Shown here piece after piece: positions 8,785 through 18,558 of a DNA stretch of 64,000 nucleotides (positions within the stretch are counted from its first letter, which is position 1; each line of letters begins with the position of its first letter). Location of the stretch: positions 124,001 to 188,000 of the forward strand of contig NZ_VUNM01000001.1 of assembly GCF_009695655.1 (NCBI RefSeq). The letters run 5' to 3'. Under the pieces are notes generated by a model. The model was not told the origin of the DNA, searched no databases, and saw only the letters and a list, made by a program, of their open reading frames with translations. Source of the DNA: Sharpea porci. Lineage in GTDB: Bacteria > Bacillota_I > Bacilli_A > Erysipelotrichales > Coprobacillaceae. Position numbers and translations under genes: made by a program.

Positions 8785-9225
8785 ATGTATTCGATTGGTG
8801 AAGTGTCAAAGATGTTTGATTTACCTGTATCTACATTGCGTTATTATGATAAAGAAGGCTTATTTCCAGATATACAGCGTGTCTCAGGTATTCGTAAATT
8901 TAGCGACAATGAAATTGAAGCGGTCAGAGTGATAGAATGTTTGAAGAAGTCTGGACTAGAAATCAAAGAAATTAAACAGTTCATGGAATGGTGTTCTGAA
9001 GGTCCTTCAACTTATGAAAAGCGTAAAGCTTTATTTGAAGAGAGAAGAAAGGCTGTCGAAAAAGAGATGCAGCAGCTCCAAAAAACGCTTGATATGTTGT
9101 CATTTAAATGCTGGTATTATGAACAAGCGATGATTGATGGTAATGAAGAGCGTATTAATACTTTAATTCCTCATAACTTACCAGCCCCAATCCAACAATA
9201 CTATAATGCATCCCATGATAATTAA
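8785..9225 (+). CDS. MerR-family transcriptional regulator
   Basis: This 146-residue regulator has an N-terminal winged helix (MYSIGEVSKMFDLPVSTLRY) followed by a long dimerisation coiled coil (about residues 75-115) and a short C-terminal tail with one Cys. It lacks the clustered Cys residues of metal sensors, so an organic or aldehyde-type effector, as in AdhR/YyaN-like members, is more likely. AGGAGG lies 7 bases before the ATG. It is divergent from the hydrolase gene and presumably acts on the promoter between them. Confidence 0.88.
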   Translation: MYSIGEVSKMFDLPVSTLRYYDKEGLFPDIQRVSGIRKFSDNEIEAVRVIECLKKSGLEIKEIKQFMEWCSEGPSTYEKRKALFEERRKAVEKEMQQLQKTLDMLSFKCWYYEQAMIDGNEERINTLIPHNLPAPIQQYYNASHDN

Positions 9226-9257
9226 AAGGAGAGTAGGATTTGAAATCCTGCTCTCTT

Positions 9258-9260
<3 letters not shown>
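9223..9260. terminator. Bidirectional terminator between merR-type gene and glpK
   Basis: A long stem (about 18 pairs with one bulge) includes the stop codons of both convergent genes, with A and T tracts on the two sides. Confidence 0.8.
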
Positions 9261-10772
<1,512 letters not shown>

Positions 10773-10851
10773 TTATTCTAGCACAATCCTGAATAACACT
10801 TAAGTTTACAAAAAACTTTAAAAATTCTTTCTCACACATTTCTTATAAGAG

Positions 10852-10860
10852 TGCTACAAT
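10852..10860 (+). promoter_or_regulatory. Extended -10 promoter of the small gene at 10884
   Basis: TGCTACAAT sits 23 bases before the start codon, with AAGGAAGTGA as ribosome site between. No clear -35 is seen. Confidence 0.5.
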
Positions 10861-10883
10861 ATCCACAAAGGAAGTGAAATCCA

Positions 10884-11159
10884 ATGAGCAGACATGAAGA
10901 CATGAAAGCCTTCTTCAAAAAGACATTAGAAGATCAGACACTTATTCCTAGTGTACGTACTATTATTGAAAAAGGCTACAACGATCTTAATGCGAATAAA
11001 GACTACAACAGAGTTCTCTTAGAAACAAAGATTGCTTTGTCAGAGCTTGCCACGCAAAACAATCTTGGTGGCAGTGGCTTGAAATTCTTGAGTGAAATCA
11101 CTCGTCTTGAACCTTCCTCATCAGTAAGTTCGATGTGGAATTTCTTGGTAAAAAAATAA
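10884..11159 (+). CDS. Small helical cytosolic protein, possibly bacteriocin-immunity-like
   Basis: This 91-residue soluble protein is predicted to be nearly all helical, with no signal peptide. The C-terminal half (IALSELATQNNLGGSGLKFL) recalls the four-helix enterocin A-type immunity family, in which an A-x-x-N-x-L segment precedes the last helix. This is only a resemblance. It has its own promoter and terminator and no bacteriocin precursor gene next to it, so a different role is possible. Confidence 0.6.
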   Translation: MSRHEDMKAFFKKTLEDQTLIPSVRTIIEKGYNDLNANKDYNRVLLETKIALSELATQNNLGGSGLKFLSEITRLEPSSSVSSMWNFLVKK

Positions 11160-11185
11160 GACTTAGGCGTCAATACGTCTAAGTC
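11160..11185. terminator. Bidirectional terminator
   Basis: GACTTAGGCG, a 6-base loop and CGTCTAAGTC, with T and A runs on the two sides, separate two convergent genes. Confidence 0.82.
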
Positions 11186-11191
11186 TTTATA

Positions 11192-12316
11192 TTATCCCCA
11201 AACTTCTTCAGCGACAAGCTTAACAAGCTGGATTTTCTTCCATTGTTCATGTTCAGTAAGCTTGTTGCCAATCTCACATGAGGCAAAGCCACATTGTGGA
11301 GAAAGATAAAGACGATCCAATGGCACATACTTGCTGGCTTCATGAATACGGGCAATAATATCTTCTTTCTTTTCAAGCAATGGTGATTTTGTCGTCACTA
11401 GGCCAAGAACAACTTTCTTGTCACCTGAGACATACTTAAGTGGTTCAAAGCCACCACTTCTTGCATCATCGAATTCTAAGAAATATGCATCAACATTTTC
11501 CTTTTCAAACAAGAAACTTGCCACATCATCATATCCCCCGCTTGCCGCATAAGTCGAATGGAAGTTACCACGACAAACATGAGTTGTGATTGTAAGGTCA
11601 CTTGGCTGATTGTCAATAACAGCATTGTTGATATCTAAGAATTCCTGCTTGATCTTATCTAAGCCTGCCTGGTCTGTATTGAAGAACTGTGGGCCTCTTG
11701 GGTCAACTAAAAGTCCCCATGAACAGTCATCAAGCTGCAAGTTACGACATCCTGCTGCATAGAGTTCATCGATAAAGGCACGATAGACTTTAATCACGTC
11801 TTCATGGAATGCTTCTAAGTTATCATAATATTTTAATGTATTCTCTAAGGCAAAAGGCATTTCAAACTGTTCTAAGAACTGTGCTGGTGCAGGGATTGTC
11901 TGCTTAGCGACAGTCTTCTCGTCTTCAAATGACTGGACGAACTTGAAATGATCGACAAAGGGATGATGCTTATAGCTAAGCTTACCTGTGAGATATGTAT
12001 CATCAATCATTGCATCTTCTCCCGCAAATGGTAAACCTGTTGTTGTAGGCTGGTGGCCTACACCTTCAAATGCCCACATGAAGTCTAAATGCCATGTTTC
12101 TCTACGGAATTCACCATCTGTCAGAACTCCTAAGCCGGCTTCTTTCTGTTTTTGAATAAGGTCAGTGATGGCCTGATCTTCAATCTTATGTAATTCCTCT
12201 TCACTGATCTTTCCTGCTTTATAATTTTTACGTGCTTCCTTTAAATATTCTGGTCTTAAGTATGAACCCACGACATCAAATCTATGGGGTGTTTTTCTAT
12301 CATATGTAATTGCCAT
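11192..12316 (-). CDS. Cobalamin-independent methionine synthase-like protein (YxjG/YxjH family)
   Basis: This 374-residue protein resembles the C-terminal catalytic half of MetE. It retains RFDVVGSYLRP, TDGEFRR, the LQLDDCSWG segment, a zinc-type THVCRGN motif and SPQCGFAS with a second Cys. Bacillus YxjG/YxjH are of this size and act in methionine metabolism with an unknown methyl donor. The ATG follows AGGAGG. The genome also has a B12-dependent MetH in this window. There is no S-box leader; instead an inverted repeat lies just upstream. Confidence 0.85.
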   Translation of the reverse strand: MAITYDRKTPHRFDVVGSYLRPEYLKEARKNYKAGKISEEELHKIEDQAITDLIQKQKEAGLGVLTDGEFRRETWHLDFMWAFEGVGHQPTTTGLPFAGEDAMIDDTYLTGKLSYKHHPFVDHFKFVQSFEDEKTVAKQTIPAPAQFLEQFEMPFALENTLKYYDNLEAFHEDVIKVYRAFIDELYAAGCRNLQLDDCSWGLLVDPRGPQFFNTDQAGLDKIKQEFLDINNAVIDNQPSDLTITTHVCRGNFHSTYAASGGYDDVASFLFEKENVDAYFLEFDDARSGGFEPLKYVSGDKKVVLGLVTTKSPLLEKKEDIIARIHEASKYVPLDRLYLSPQCGFASCEIGNKLTEHEQWKKIQLVKLVAEEVWG

Positions 12317-12339
12317 AATGTTATCCTCCTGGTGATTCT

Positions 12340-12362
12340 TATCCTATCACTTTAGTAGGATA
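12340..12362 (-). promoter_or_regulatory. Inverted repeat upstream of the YxjG-like gene
   Basis: TATCCTA and its exact complement TAGGATA are separated by 9 bases, about 25-45 bases before the start codon. It may be an operator overlapping the promoter. No regulator gene is next to it. Confidence 0.45.
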
Positions 12363-12403
12363 TAGAAAAATACTTAAATCTTAATGCTTATTATAGGAAA
12401 TAC

Positions 12404-13255
12404 TTATATCAGCTTTAAGTATTTAAAGGCATTATAGAGACCATCTTCATTGACATCTGTTGTAATATAGTCAGCTGCTTCCTTAATTTCCTTGCCTCCA
12501 TTACCCATTGCAACATTATAATGACAGCATGCAAACATCGATAAGTCAATCTTGGCATCACCAAAGGCAATTGTATCTTTTGCATCTCTATTAAGATGTT
12601 TCAACAATACTTCAATCGCATATCTCTTCGTGATACCCTTTGGTCCTAAATCACCAAAGAGTGCCTGTTCATCCTTACCACCCCATGTATTCGCAATAAG
12701 ATCAGGGAATTCCTTCTTGCTATCAAGGTGATCCTGATAACTATGAAGGACAAAGGAAACTTTATTGACATCATTACGATAAAGCTGTTTTGTAGGTAAA
12801 TGGATATACTGATTGACACTATTGGTCTTGAAGGCTTCAATATCTTCAATCTTCTTTCCTTTACCTAGCACATATTTTGCCATTGCTTCAGGTCCATCAG
12901 TAAGGAAATAGTCGTTGATGTACATTCCTGAATTAGCTTCAAGATAAAAGCCAATATGTCTATTATTACACCAGTCTACAATATGTTTCACTTCTTCAAC
13001 ACTGATACTTTGATGAAGAATAACTTCACCATTATCTTCTACATAGCCACCATTCGCCCCTATCATGCCATCTAGCTTCATTGTACGAAAATCTCTTTGT
13101 AATATTTCTGCTTTAGAACATCCTGTACAGATATAGACAAGATGACCATTTTCTCTTGCCATATTGACTGCCTTTTCGGCTGAAAGTGGCAATTTGGCTT
13201 CATAGTCAATTAATGTCCCATCGACATCTAAAAATATAATCTTCTTTTCTTTCAT
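12404..13255 (-). CDS. Cof-type HAD-superfamily phosphatase
   Basis: This 283-residue phosphatase has motif I FLDVDGTLID with the nucleophile and acid Asp, motif II in VYICTGCS, a C2-type cap and the C-terminal motif IAFGDAKIDLSMF. Cof-type enzymes dephosphorylate sugar phosphates, flavin or pyridoxal phosphate; the substrate cannot be told. The ATG follows GAGGAG. It appears monocistronic. Confidence 0.88.
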   Translation of the reverse strand: MKEKKIIFLDVDGTLIDYEAKLPLSAEKAVNMARENGHLVYICTGCSKAEILQRDFRTMKLDGMIGANGGYVEDNGEVILHQSISVEEVKHIVDWCNNRHIGFYLEANSGMYINDYFLTDGPEAMAKYVLGKGKKIEDIEAFKTNSVNQYIHLPTKQLYRNDVNKVSFVLHSYQDHLDSKKEFPDLIANTWGGKDEQALFGDLGPKGITKRYAIEVLLKHLNRDAKDTIAFGDAKIDLSMFACCHYNVAMGNGGKEIKEAADYITTDVNEDGLYNAFKYLKLI

Positions 13256-13312
13256 AGTCTTCTCCTCTTTTTCATCCTAACATGAAAAGGATGGTATGGC
13301 ATGCCTGTTTCA

Positions 13313-13343
13313 AAAAAAGAAAACCTATAGCATGAGCTATAGG
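13313..13343 (-). terminator. Terminator of acpP
   Basis: On the minus strand CCTATAGC, loop TCAT, GCTATAGG and a T-rich tail directly follow the acpP stop codon. Confidence 0.88.
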
Positions 13344-13568
13344 CTACTTTACTTTCTTATCAATTAACTGACATAAATCTCTAACAGTTTTAATCTGCAT
13401 GAGTTCTTCATCTTCAAATTGAGTATTGAGTTCTTCTTCTAACTGGAAGACTAAATCTACTAAATCCAATGAGTCAATACCCAAAGCTTTGAATTCAGAA
13501 TCCATCGTAAGCTCTTTACCTTTAAGTTTATCAGCTAACCCTTCTTTAATCTTATCAAAATAATCCAT
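13344..13568 (-). CDS. acpP: Acyl carrier protein
   Basis: This 74-residue acidic four-helix protein has the phosphopantetheine attachment motif GIDSLDLVDL at Ser33. It carries acyl chains in fatty acid or phospholipid synthesis. It is not beside fab or plsX genes; instead it follows, after 35 bases, a gene for an uncharacterised 126-residue protein. It could be the housekeeping ACP or a second, specialised one. Confidence 0.88.
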   Translation of the reverse strand: MDYFDKIKEGLADKLKGKELTMDSEFKALGIDSLDLVDLVFQLEEELNTQFEDEELMQIKTVRDLCQLIDKKVK

Positions 13569-13603
13569 AACACTCTTACTCCTTTTATAATATTCATTAT
13601 AAA

Positions 13604-13984
13604 CTATTCATCATAAAACTCAAGAAAGAGGCTCATATAGCCTAAAAAAGCCTGCATCGCCAGCTTTCTTTTACGGTAGTAAGTGGCTTTAGAATAATAT
13701 TCTAAATACCAATACTTATCACTATGAAACATGAAGTCCTGTTGAATAATTGTATAATATTCTTCTCCAATATGTTCCTTTGCCTCTTCTACCACTTGAA
13801 TACATCTTTCTGCTCTCATCTTCTTTTCTAAGCGATGATTCATATAACATCCCTGAGATGATGGTGTACCATCTTTAATAAGATGGGTGGTAGCGGGGAT
13901 ATAGCAAAGAGATTCATAGTGGAGGTAATTACGTGCTTGATGATATTGTTTTATGAGTCTTAAGATTTCCTTCTTTTCTTCCAT
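13604..13984 (-). CDS. Uncharacterised protein, possibly MG284/MPN403-like with a sigma-region-4-type helix pair
   Basis: This 126-residue soluble, aromatic and basic protein ends in SKATYYRKRKLAMQAFLGYM, which resembles the recognition part of sigma-70 region 4 and of ArpU/RinA-type activators. Its size and this motif recall the MG284/MPN403 family of Mollicutes, which is encoded near an acyl carrier protein gene in Mycoplasma. That comparison is from memory and moderate. It probably forms an operon with acpP. AGGAGG-like GGAGGTG lies before the ATG. Confidence 0.6.
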   Translation of the reverse strand: MEEKKEILRLIKQYHQARNYLHYESLCYIPATTHLIKDGTPSSQGCYMNHRLEKKMRAERCIQVVEEAKEHIGEEYYTIIQQDFMFHSDKYWYLEYYSKATYYRKRKLAMQAFLGYMSLFLEFYDE

Positions 13985-14034
13985 GAAAAAACACCTCCTA
14001 TATATGTATAGTCATAAAAGAGGCATTTTTCTCA

Positions 14035-14769
14035 CTAAATTAGGAAAGCTTCTTTAATATCCTGAGCTTCTTCTTCACTAAAGCCAATATCGAGCAGATA
14101 GCCATAGGCTGAACCGTAGTGTTCTCTTAAATAATCCAACAGGATCAACATATAGCGTGGTGAGGAAGCAAGATATTTCTGGTTTTCTTCATCCATGATT
14201 TCTTCAAGTTTATCAATCATATCGAGATTATAGGCATAGGATTCTGAATAATCCTTAACAATATCATGTTCATGACAGCCTGCTAGATCCAATAATAATG
14301 CAGCAATCACTCCGGTACGATCCTTCCCTGCTGAACAATGGAAAAGAACAGCTTCATAGGGATGATTGAGAAAGATATCAAAGACTTTCTTGATAGCTGC
14401 TTTATGTGCTTCAAGCATAAAAATATAAACGCCACCTAAATCACGATATTCCCTGACTTCTTCAGGTACAACCTTGACCACTTCGCTGTCCATGAGATTG
14501 ACTTCATGATTTTCAATGCCTTCATAATGCTTAAATGGAGAAGGCTGAACTTGTTTTTCAAATTCACTTCTTAAATCAATCGTTACTCTTACGCCATAAT
14601 CATAGAGCTTCTTGAGATCTTCTTTTGTGGCATTGGCTGGTGAAGAGGCACGGATGAAATGGTGAGCCTTTGTATAACGGCCTTCTTGTGTTTCATAGCC
14701 TCCAAGATCTCTTGTATTCGTCATTTTATCAAGCTTAATTAAGCGTTCTTCACTTGTCATATACTGCAT
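14035..14769 (-). CDS. Tyrosine-protein phosphatase (Y_phosphatase3/LipA-like)
   Basis: This 244-residue protein has the catalytic loop HCSAGKDRTGV (nucleophile Cys about residue 145) and the N-terminal NTRDLGGY motif of the bacterial atypical protein-tyrosine/phosphoinositide phosphatases. It is expected to act in the cytosol on phosphotyrosine or lipid phosphates. The start lies 5 bases after the upstream radical SAM stop and uses GAGGGG within that gene, so the two are translationally linked. Confidence 0.88.
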   Translation of the reverse strand: MQYMTSEERLIKLDKMTNTRDLGGYETQEGRYTKAHHFIRASSPANATKEDLKKLYDYGVRVTIDLRSEFEKQVQPSPFKHYEGIENHEVNLMDSEVVKVVPEEVREYRDLGGVYIFMLEAHKAAIKKVFDIFLNHPYEAVLFHCSAGKDRTGVIAALLLDLAGCHEHDIVKDYSESYAYNLDMIDKLEEIMDEENQKYLASSPRYMLILLDYLREHYGSAYGYLLDIGFSEEEAQDIKEAFLI

Positions 14770-14774
14770 ATTTC

Positions 14775-15437
14775 TTACCCCTCATATGGGCGTACTCTTA
14801 ATGTTACGCCTAAATCATCACAAATCTTCTGACACATAGCAATTTCTTCATCACTGATGACAGTATCCACCACACTCATAACTACATGAGGTATATATTG
14901 CTTACATTCAAGTGCAAAAGCCTTGATATAATCCTGGGAATCAGGGCCAAAGTCACTACGTGTAATCTTATAGAATTCTTCTTTAGAAGGTGTATTGAGA
15001 GAAATGGAAACTGTATCAATACGTCCTGCCATCTCTGGGACAATATCACGTTTGTTGATAAGACTGCCTAGTCCTATTGTATTGATACGAATAGGTAAAT
15101 CTGGTTGTTGTTTTTTGATATAATCAGCAACCTGCATAAGATCATCGAATCTATTCGTAGGTTCACCATAACCACAGAAGACAACTTCCTTAAAGTTATG
15201 AAGATTATACTTCTTGAATTCCTCAAGTATCTCTTCTAAAGTTGGTTCTTCTTTAAGCCATAATGTATTGTCTTCATTAAGTTTCTTAATTTGTCTTTCA
15301 CAAAATGAACAATGACATGGACATCTGTTTGTCACATTCACATAAACCTTAATGCCGCTTTCAATTTCTTCTTTGGCTAAATTGTGCAAATTGATATAAA
15401 CACCACCAGGATGTACGGTATATAGTATTGTACGCAT
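14775..15437 (-). CDS. TatD-associated-type radical SAM protein
   Basis: This 220-residue radical SAM enzyme has the cluster motif C39-x3-C43-x2-C46 (RCPCHCSFC) and the SAM-contacting CGYGEPT. The compact size and the opening TVHPGGVYINL fit the TatD-linked radical SAM family, whose substrate is unknown. Here it is coupled to a tyrosine phosphatase gene rather than to tatD. The ATG has GGGGGAA just before it. Confidence 0.82.
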   Translation of the reverse strand: MRTILYTVHPGGVYINLHNLAKEEIESGIKVYVNVTNRCPCHCSFCERQIKKLNEDNTLWLKEEPTLEEILEEFKKYNLHNFKEVVFCGYGEPTNRFDDLMQVADYIKKQQPDLPIRINTIGLGSLINKRDIVPEMAGRIDTVSISLNTPSKEEFYKITRSDFGPDSQDYIKAFALECKQYIPHVVMSVVDTVISDEEIAMCQKICDDLGVTLRVRPYEG

Positions 15438-15509
15438 GATATTCCCCCTTTTTCACAACGATCCTTTCCACAATAAAGCAAGACACTTTATTCGTCAACT
15501 GATATACAA

Positions 15510-15995
15510 TCAGGATGCATTATTACGTTGTGCACGATTCACATCATTCGCAATCGCAATCAAGATAGCGAGTGCAAGAAGTTCCTGTTTTTCATCAAAG
15601 ATCTCAATTTCATACTTATCCCCAATAGAAATGAACTTGCGTTTTATACTGCCCATGACATGACCATGAGGATCTGCAATCTCGAAGTTTAAAGCTAAGA
15701 AATTACCATCTACTTTATATCCATTGGTGAGCTTATAGTCATTTTTAATGAGTTGAAATTTTTTCGCTATAGAACATACTAAATGATCATCCAAATAGAT
15801 ATCATAATGGGGCATAAGATGGAGAATACGCTGTTCAATGTAAGCATACTTCTCTCCCCGCATATCATATAATGTTGTTTTATCACCAATAGAAATCACT
15901 TTACTTGAAATCTCATATGCCTGCTTTCCTGCTTCATCATAGACATAAAACTTATGATGCAAAGAAATCAGTTTTTCTCGAATATAATATTTCAT
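15510..15995 (-). CDS. LURP-one-related (YxjI-type) protein
   Basis: This protein of about 161 residues has the tubby-like LURP-one fold. It has paired repeats of strand segments such as KVISIGDKTTLYD and KFISIGDKYEIEIFD. Function is unknown; family members may bind lipids or membranes. Longer readings from 16019 or 16046 are possible, but those starts lie in or just behind the terminator of the upstream gene and lack a ribosome site. MKYYIREKLISL matches the usual N-terminus of the family. Confidence 0.75.
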   Translation of the reverse strand: MKYYIREKLISLHHKFYVYDEAGKQAYEISSKVISIGDKTTLYDMRGEKYAYIEQRILHLMPHYDIYLDDHLVCSIAKKFQLIKNDYKLTNGYKVDGNFLALNFEIADPHGHVMGSIKRKFISIGDKYEIEIFDEKQELLALAILIAIANDVNRAQRNNAS

Positions 15996-16022
15996 CTCTT
16001 CACCAACTTTCTCTTCCATTAT

Positions 16023-16057
16023 AAAAAAGCAAGTCTCCTTTGACAATGGAGACCTGC
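16023..16057 (-). terminator. Terminator of the fibre operon
   Basis: On the minus strand GCAGGTCTCC, a 9-base loop, GGAGACTTGC (one G-T pair) and TTTTTT follow the last gene of the surface operon. Confidence 0.88.
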
Positions 16058-16071
16058 TTGATTGTTATGAT

Positions 16072-17133
16072 TTAACTTTTTTTCGCTGTAGCTTGTCTTG
16101 TTTTGACAAACATGATTGCTCCTGATGCAAGAGCTAGAATGACATTTGTGATGGTATATGAATCCACCATTGTCATTGACTTTGTCAAGTCTTCTGTAAA
16201 GAAGAAGAATCCTGTTGCGACAATCGCAAGTATCAGATTAAATGCTTTAAGCATTGTTGCTTCTTTTTCACTCTTGCCTGTTAATGTGAAGAGCGCAATT
16301 GCGATAGTGAGCACTGTCGCAATTAAGTTCACTAATGCGAAATGTCCACGTAATGTAGCACTCTGGCCAGCTGGTGTCTTGTTTTCATTCAACTGTCCCT
16401 GAGGTGTTTCATTTGGATTGATTTCTTCAGTTCCCTGTCCTTGTGTTGTACCTGCTGGTGGATTTGTCGTTGTCGTTGTTCCACCTGTAGTTGTACCGCC
16501 AGTAGCTGTACCACCTGTTGTTCCACCCGTTGTCTGATTAGCTGTACGGTTGGTTGTTGTGCCACTTGTTATAGCGACTGGATTGGCAACTGTTACAATG
16601 TTGTTGACAACTCTTGTCTCAACATTTGGTTGTAATGTCGAACTATAGACAAAGACAATTTCATCACCATTCTTCTCAATCTTCTTACTCTTTGTTGCTT
16701 GATCGACTGCATAATTTTCAATATTAATAGCATTAGCAGCAATAACATTGTTTTTTTCTGTATGTCCAATAACTGCTGTTCCAATTTCCGTGCCTTGTTG
16801 ATTCACATAGCGAATGCGATAAGAAACACTATTCACAATACGTCGATATTGTGCAACATAGCTTGTTGACTTTGTTGCAGGTTTAATCGTATAATTCCAG
16901 CCTCTAAAATAATATCCATCCTTTACTTTTAATTGAGCCGCATAATCATTCCAATCTGGTTTTTCCTGTGGCTGAAAGTCCTTAACAACACTTGTACCAC
17001 CATTTTCAAATGTTCCCTGAGAGCCTGCGAAAAAGCGAATCTTATATGTCTTTTGAGCTTTGACATCAACACTTAATGCCATCATCATGACAAAGGCAAT
17101 CAGTATTGAGGAGAGTAAACGTAATTTCTTCAT
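16072..17133 (-). CDS. MucBP-domain membrane protein of the fibre operon
   Basis: This 353-residue protein has a signal peptide (about residues 1-26), an InlB-repeat-like beta segment (YYFRGWNYTI region), a MucBP-type domain (about 103-165, starting YRIRYVNQQGTEIG), a Thr/Gly-rich linker of about 60 residues (TTGGTTGGTATGG type) and three C-terminal membrane helices. It would present a mucin-binding-like module outside a membrane base. It is the last gene of the operon and begins 1 base after the preceding stop. The three-helix end replaces a sorting signal, which is unusual for MucBP proteins. Confidence 0.75.
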   Translation of the reverse strand: MKKLRLLSSILIAFVMMMALSVDVKAQKTYKIRFFAGSQGTFENGGTSVVKDFQPQEKPDWNDYAAQLKVKDGYYFRGWNYTIKPATKSTSYVAQYRRIVNSVSYRIRYVNQQGTEIGTAVIGHTEKNNVIAANAINIENYAVDQATKSKKIEKNGDEIVFVYSSTLQPNVETRVVNNIVTVANPVAITSGTTTNRTANQTTGGTTGGTATGGTTTGGTTTTTNPPAGTTQGQGTEEINPNETPQGQLNENKTPAGQSATLRGHFALVNLIATVLTIAIALFTLTGKSEKEATMLKAFNLILAIVATGFFFFTEDLTKSMTMVDSYTITNVILALASGAIMFVKTRQATAKKS

Positions 17134-17134
17134 A

Positions 17135-17836
17135 TTACTTTTCCTCCTTCTTTCTTCTTGTCACAATCAAGAAAATGACGCCAATTAATGCCCCAGCTCC
17201 CAAAATCACAAATGAACTTAAAGCTGTTGGATCACCTGTTTTGACTGCATTATAGTATTGATTGACATATTTCTTTGTCGTTGTATATGTTGTCTGAACA
17301 ACATTACCTGGTGTTTCAGTTGCTGCTGTCTCAGCATAGAGTCTGAGTTTAATAGAACCACTTTGAGCCTGATATTCATTATTAGCACTATCACCATCTA
17401 GATGAAGACTTACAGTTATCTTTGTTTCTTCACCCTTATTAAGTGTTGCAAGTTTAATACGATTATCATCAGTTAGATATTCTTTACCAACAGTATTATC
17501 TTCCTTAGCACCAATCACTGTTCTAAAGAAAGGTTCTTCATCATTCTTTGAAACATTGAAATCATAAACTGCATTCTGATCACCCTTAGCAGCAACATTG
17601 TCAGGAATCTCAACAGAAAGATAGAAATCCAACTTCTCATCCTTATCATTCTTTAATATGACAATAGCATTTCTTGTTTCACCCGGATTCATGTTTTCAA
17701 AATCCTGAGAGTCCTTGGGAATTGTAAAGCTATTCGTATCACCCTCAAAAGTAATAGTTGTTTGAGCTGCCATGACTGGAGAAGCAGTGAAGAGAAGAGC
17801 TAGGACTGTGAATAAACTTATTACGATTTTCTTCAT
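17135..17836 (-). CDS. Secreted surface protein with degenerate V-x-T-G-D sorting signal
   Basis: This 233-residue protein has a Sec signal peptide ending ASPVMAA and a beta-sandwich-like ectodomain (MNPGETRNAIVILKND is typical of fibre-associated Ig-like folds). The C-terminus has AVKTGDPT, a hydrophobic helix and RRKKEEK. The layout is that of a sortase substrate, but LPXTG is replaced by V-K-T-G-D. It may anchor the fibre made of the TasA-like proteins encoded just upstream. No sortase gene is in the window. Confidence 0.75.
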   Translation of the reverse strand: MKKIVISLFTVLALLFTASPVMAAQTTITFEGDTNSFTIPKDSQDFENMNPGETRNAIVILKNDKDEKLDFYLSVEIPDNVAAKGDQNAVYDFNVSKNDEEPFFRTVIGAKEDNTVGKEYLTDDNRIKLATLNKGEETKITVSLHLDGDSANNEYQAQSGSIKLRLYAETAATETPGNVVQTTYTTTKKYVNQYYNAVKTGDPTALSSFVILGAGALIGVIFLIVTRRKKEEK

Positions 17837-17854
17837 AATTAACCCTTCCTTTCT

Positions 17855-18541
17855 TTACTGTTCTTCAATGTTAGTAATCTTACCACTATCATCCAATGTC
17901 ACATTTATACCCCATGATGCAAGAATAGCATCCTTTCCTGCAGACTGTTGCACACCTTCTGCAAAGAAATCAATACGAGTACTCATGTCGGCATAGTCAT
18001 TATCGGCATATTTCTCGTTGATCTTAAAACTATCCATGAGATGAGAAGTTTCACTATCACTGTTAACTGGTAATAGATAGTAGAAATAAACAACTTCAGG
18101 ATCATCTTCATCATTAATAACTTTCCAGTTCTCCTGATCCTTTGTTTCAATCTCAATTGCTTCAGGATCTAAATAACCTTCTTCTCCCTCAGCTTTTTCA
18201 ACTTTCTTACCTTCTTTATCGACCCAATAACGTGTTGCAGTTACTCTAATATAAGCTGGCTGACTATCTTCATCCGTCTTTACTGCAAGCTTCTCATTGA
18301 TTGTTTTGCCTGGAATGATATTTTTGTAAGAGACTTTTGCGCGATCTGAAGGCGTGCTTTCTTCATCTTTAGCATCAGCAAGACTTGCATCAGCAGTCTG
18401 TACTAATGAAATACCAAGAGTATTCAAAGAAACTTTTTTTGTATGATCCGCTGAAGTATATTGCGCTGCAAATGTAAATCCTGTTACAGCCACAATCAAT
18501 ACAGCTACAAGCAGCAGAGTTAACTTTTTCTTTTTACTCAT
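17855..18541 (-). CDS. TasA/camelysin-like secreted protein (SipW-type signal), divergent copy
   Basis: This 228-residue protein has a basic start (MSKKKK), a hydrophobic segment and TFAAQYTSADHT at the cleavage region, a variant of the SipW-type site. An acidic beta-rich domain follows, with the NIIPGKTINEKLAV block shared in type with the other pilin-like proteins here (PG-x-x-I). It is probably a minor fibre subunit or assembly partner. It is 17 bases downstream of the previous gene. Confidence 0.72.
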   Translation of the reverse strand: MSKKKKLTLLLVAVLIVAVTGFTFAAQYTSADHTKKVSLNTLGISLVQTADASLADAKDEESTPSDRAKVSYKNIIPGKTINEKLAVKTDEDSQPAYIRVTATRYWVDKEGKKVEKAEGEEGYLDPEAIEIETKDQENWKVINDEDDPEVVYFYYLLPVNSDSETSHLMDSFKINEKYADNDYADMSTRIDFFAEGVQQSAGKDAILASWGINVTLDDSGKITNIEEQ

Positions 18542-18558
18542 GATTTCACTCCTTCCTT

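Noticed and set aside
12361-12420. Three copies of a TACTTA/TAAGTA-type segment as a riboswitch
   Set aside because: They can form alternative short AT hairpins, but no conserved RNA core is seen; a weak terminator of the HAD gene is a simpler reading.
16019-16046. Longer starts for the LURP-one gene
   Set aside because: They fall in the loop and T run of the upstream operon's terminator and have no ribosome site; the family N-terminus fits the ATG at 15995.
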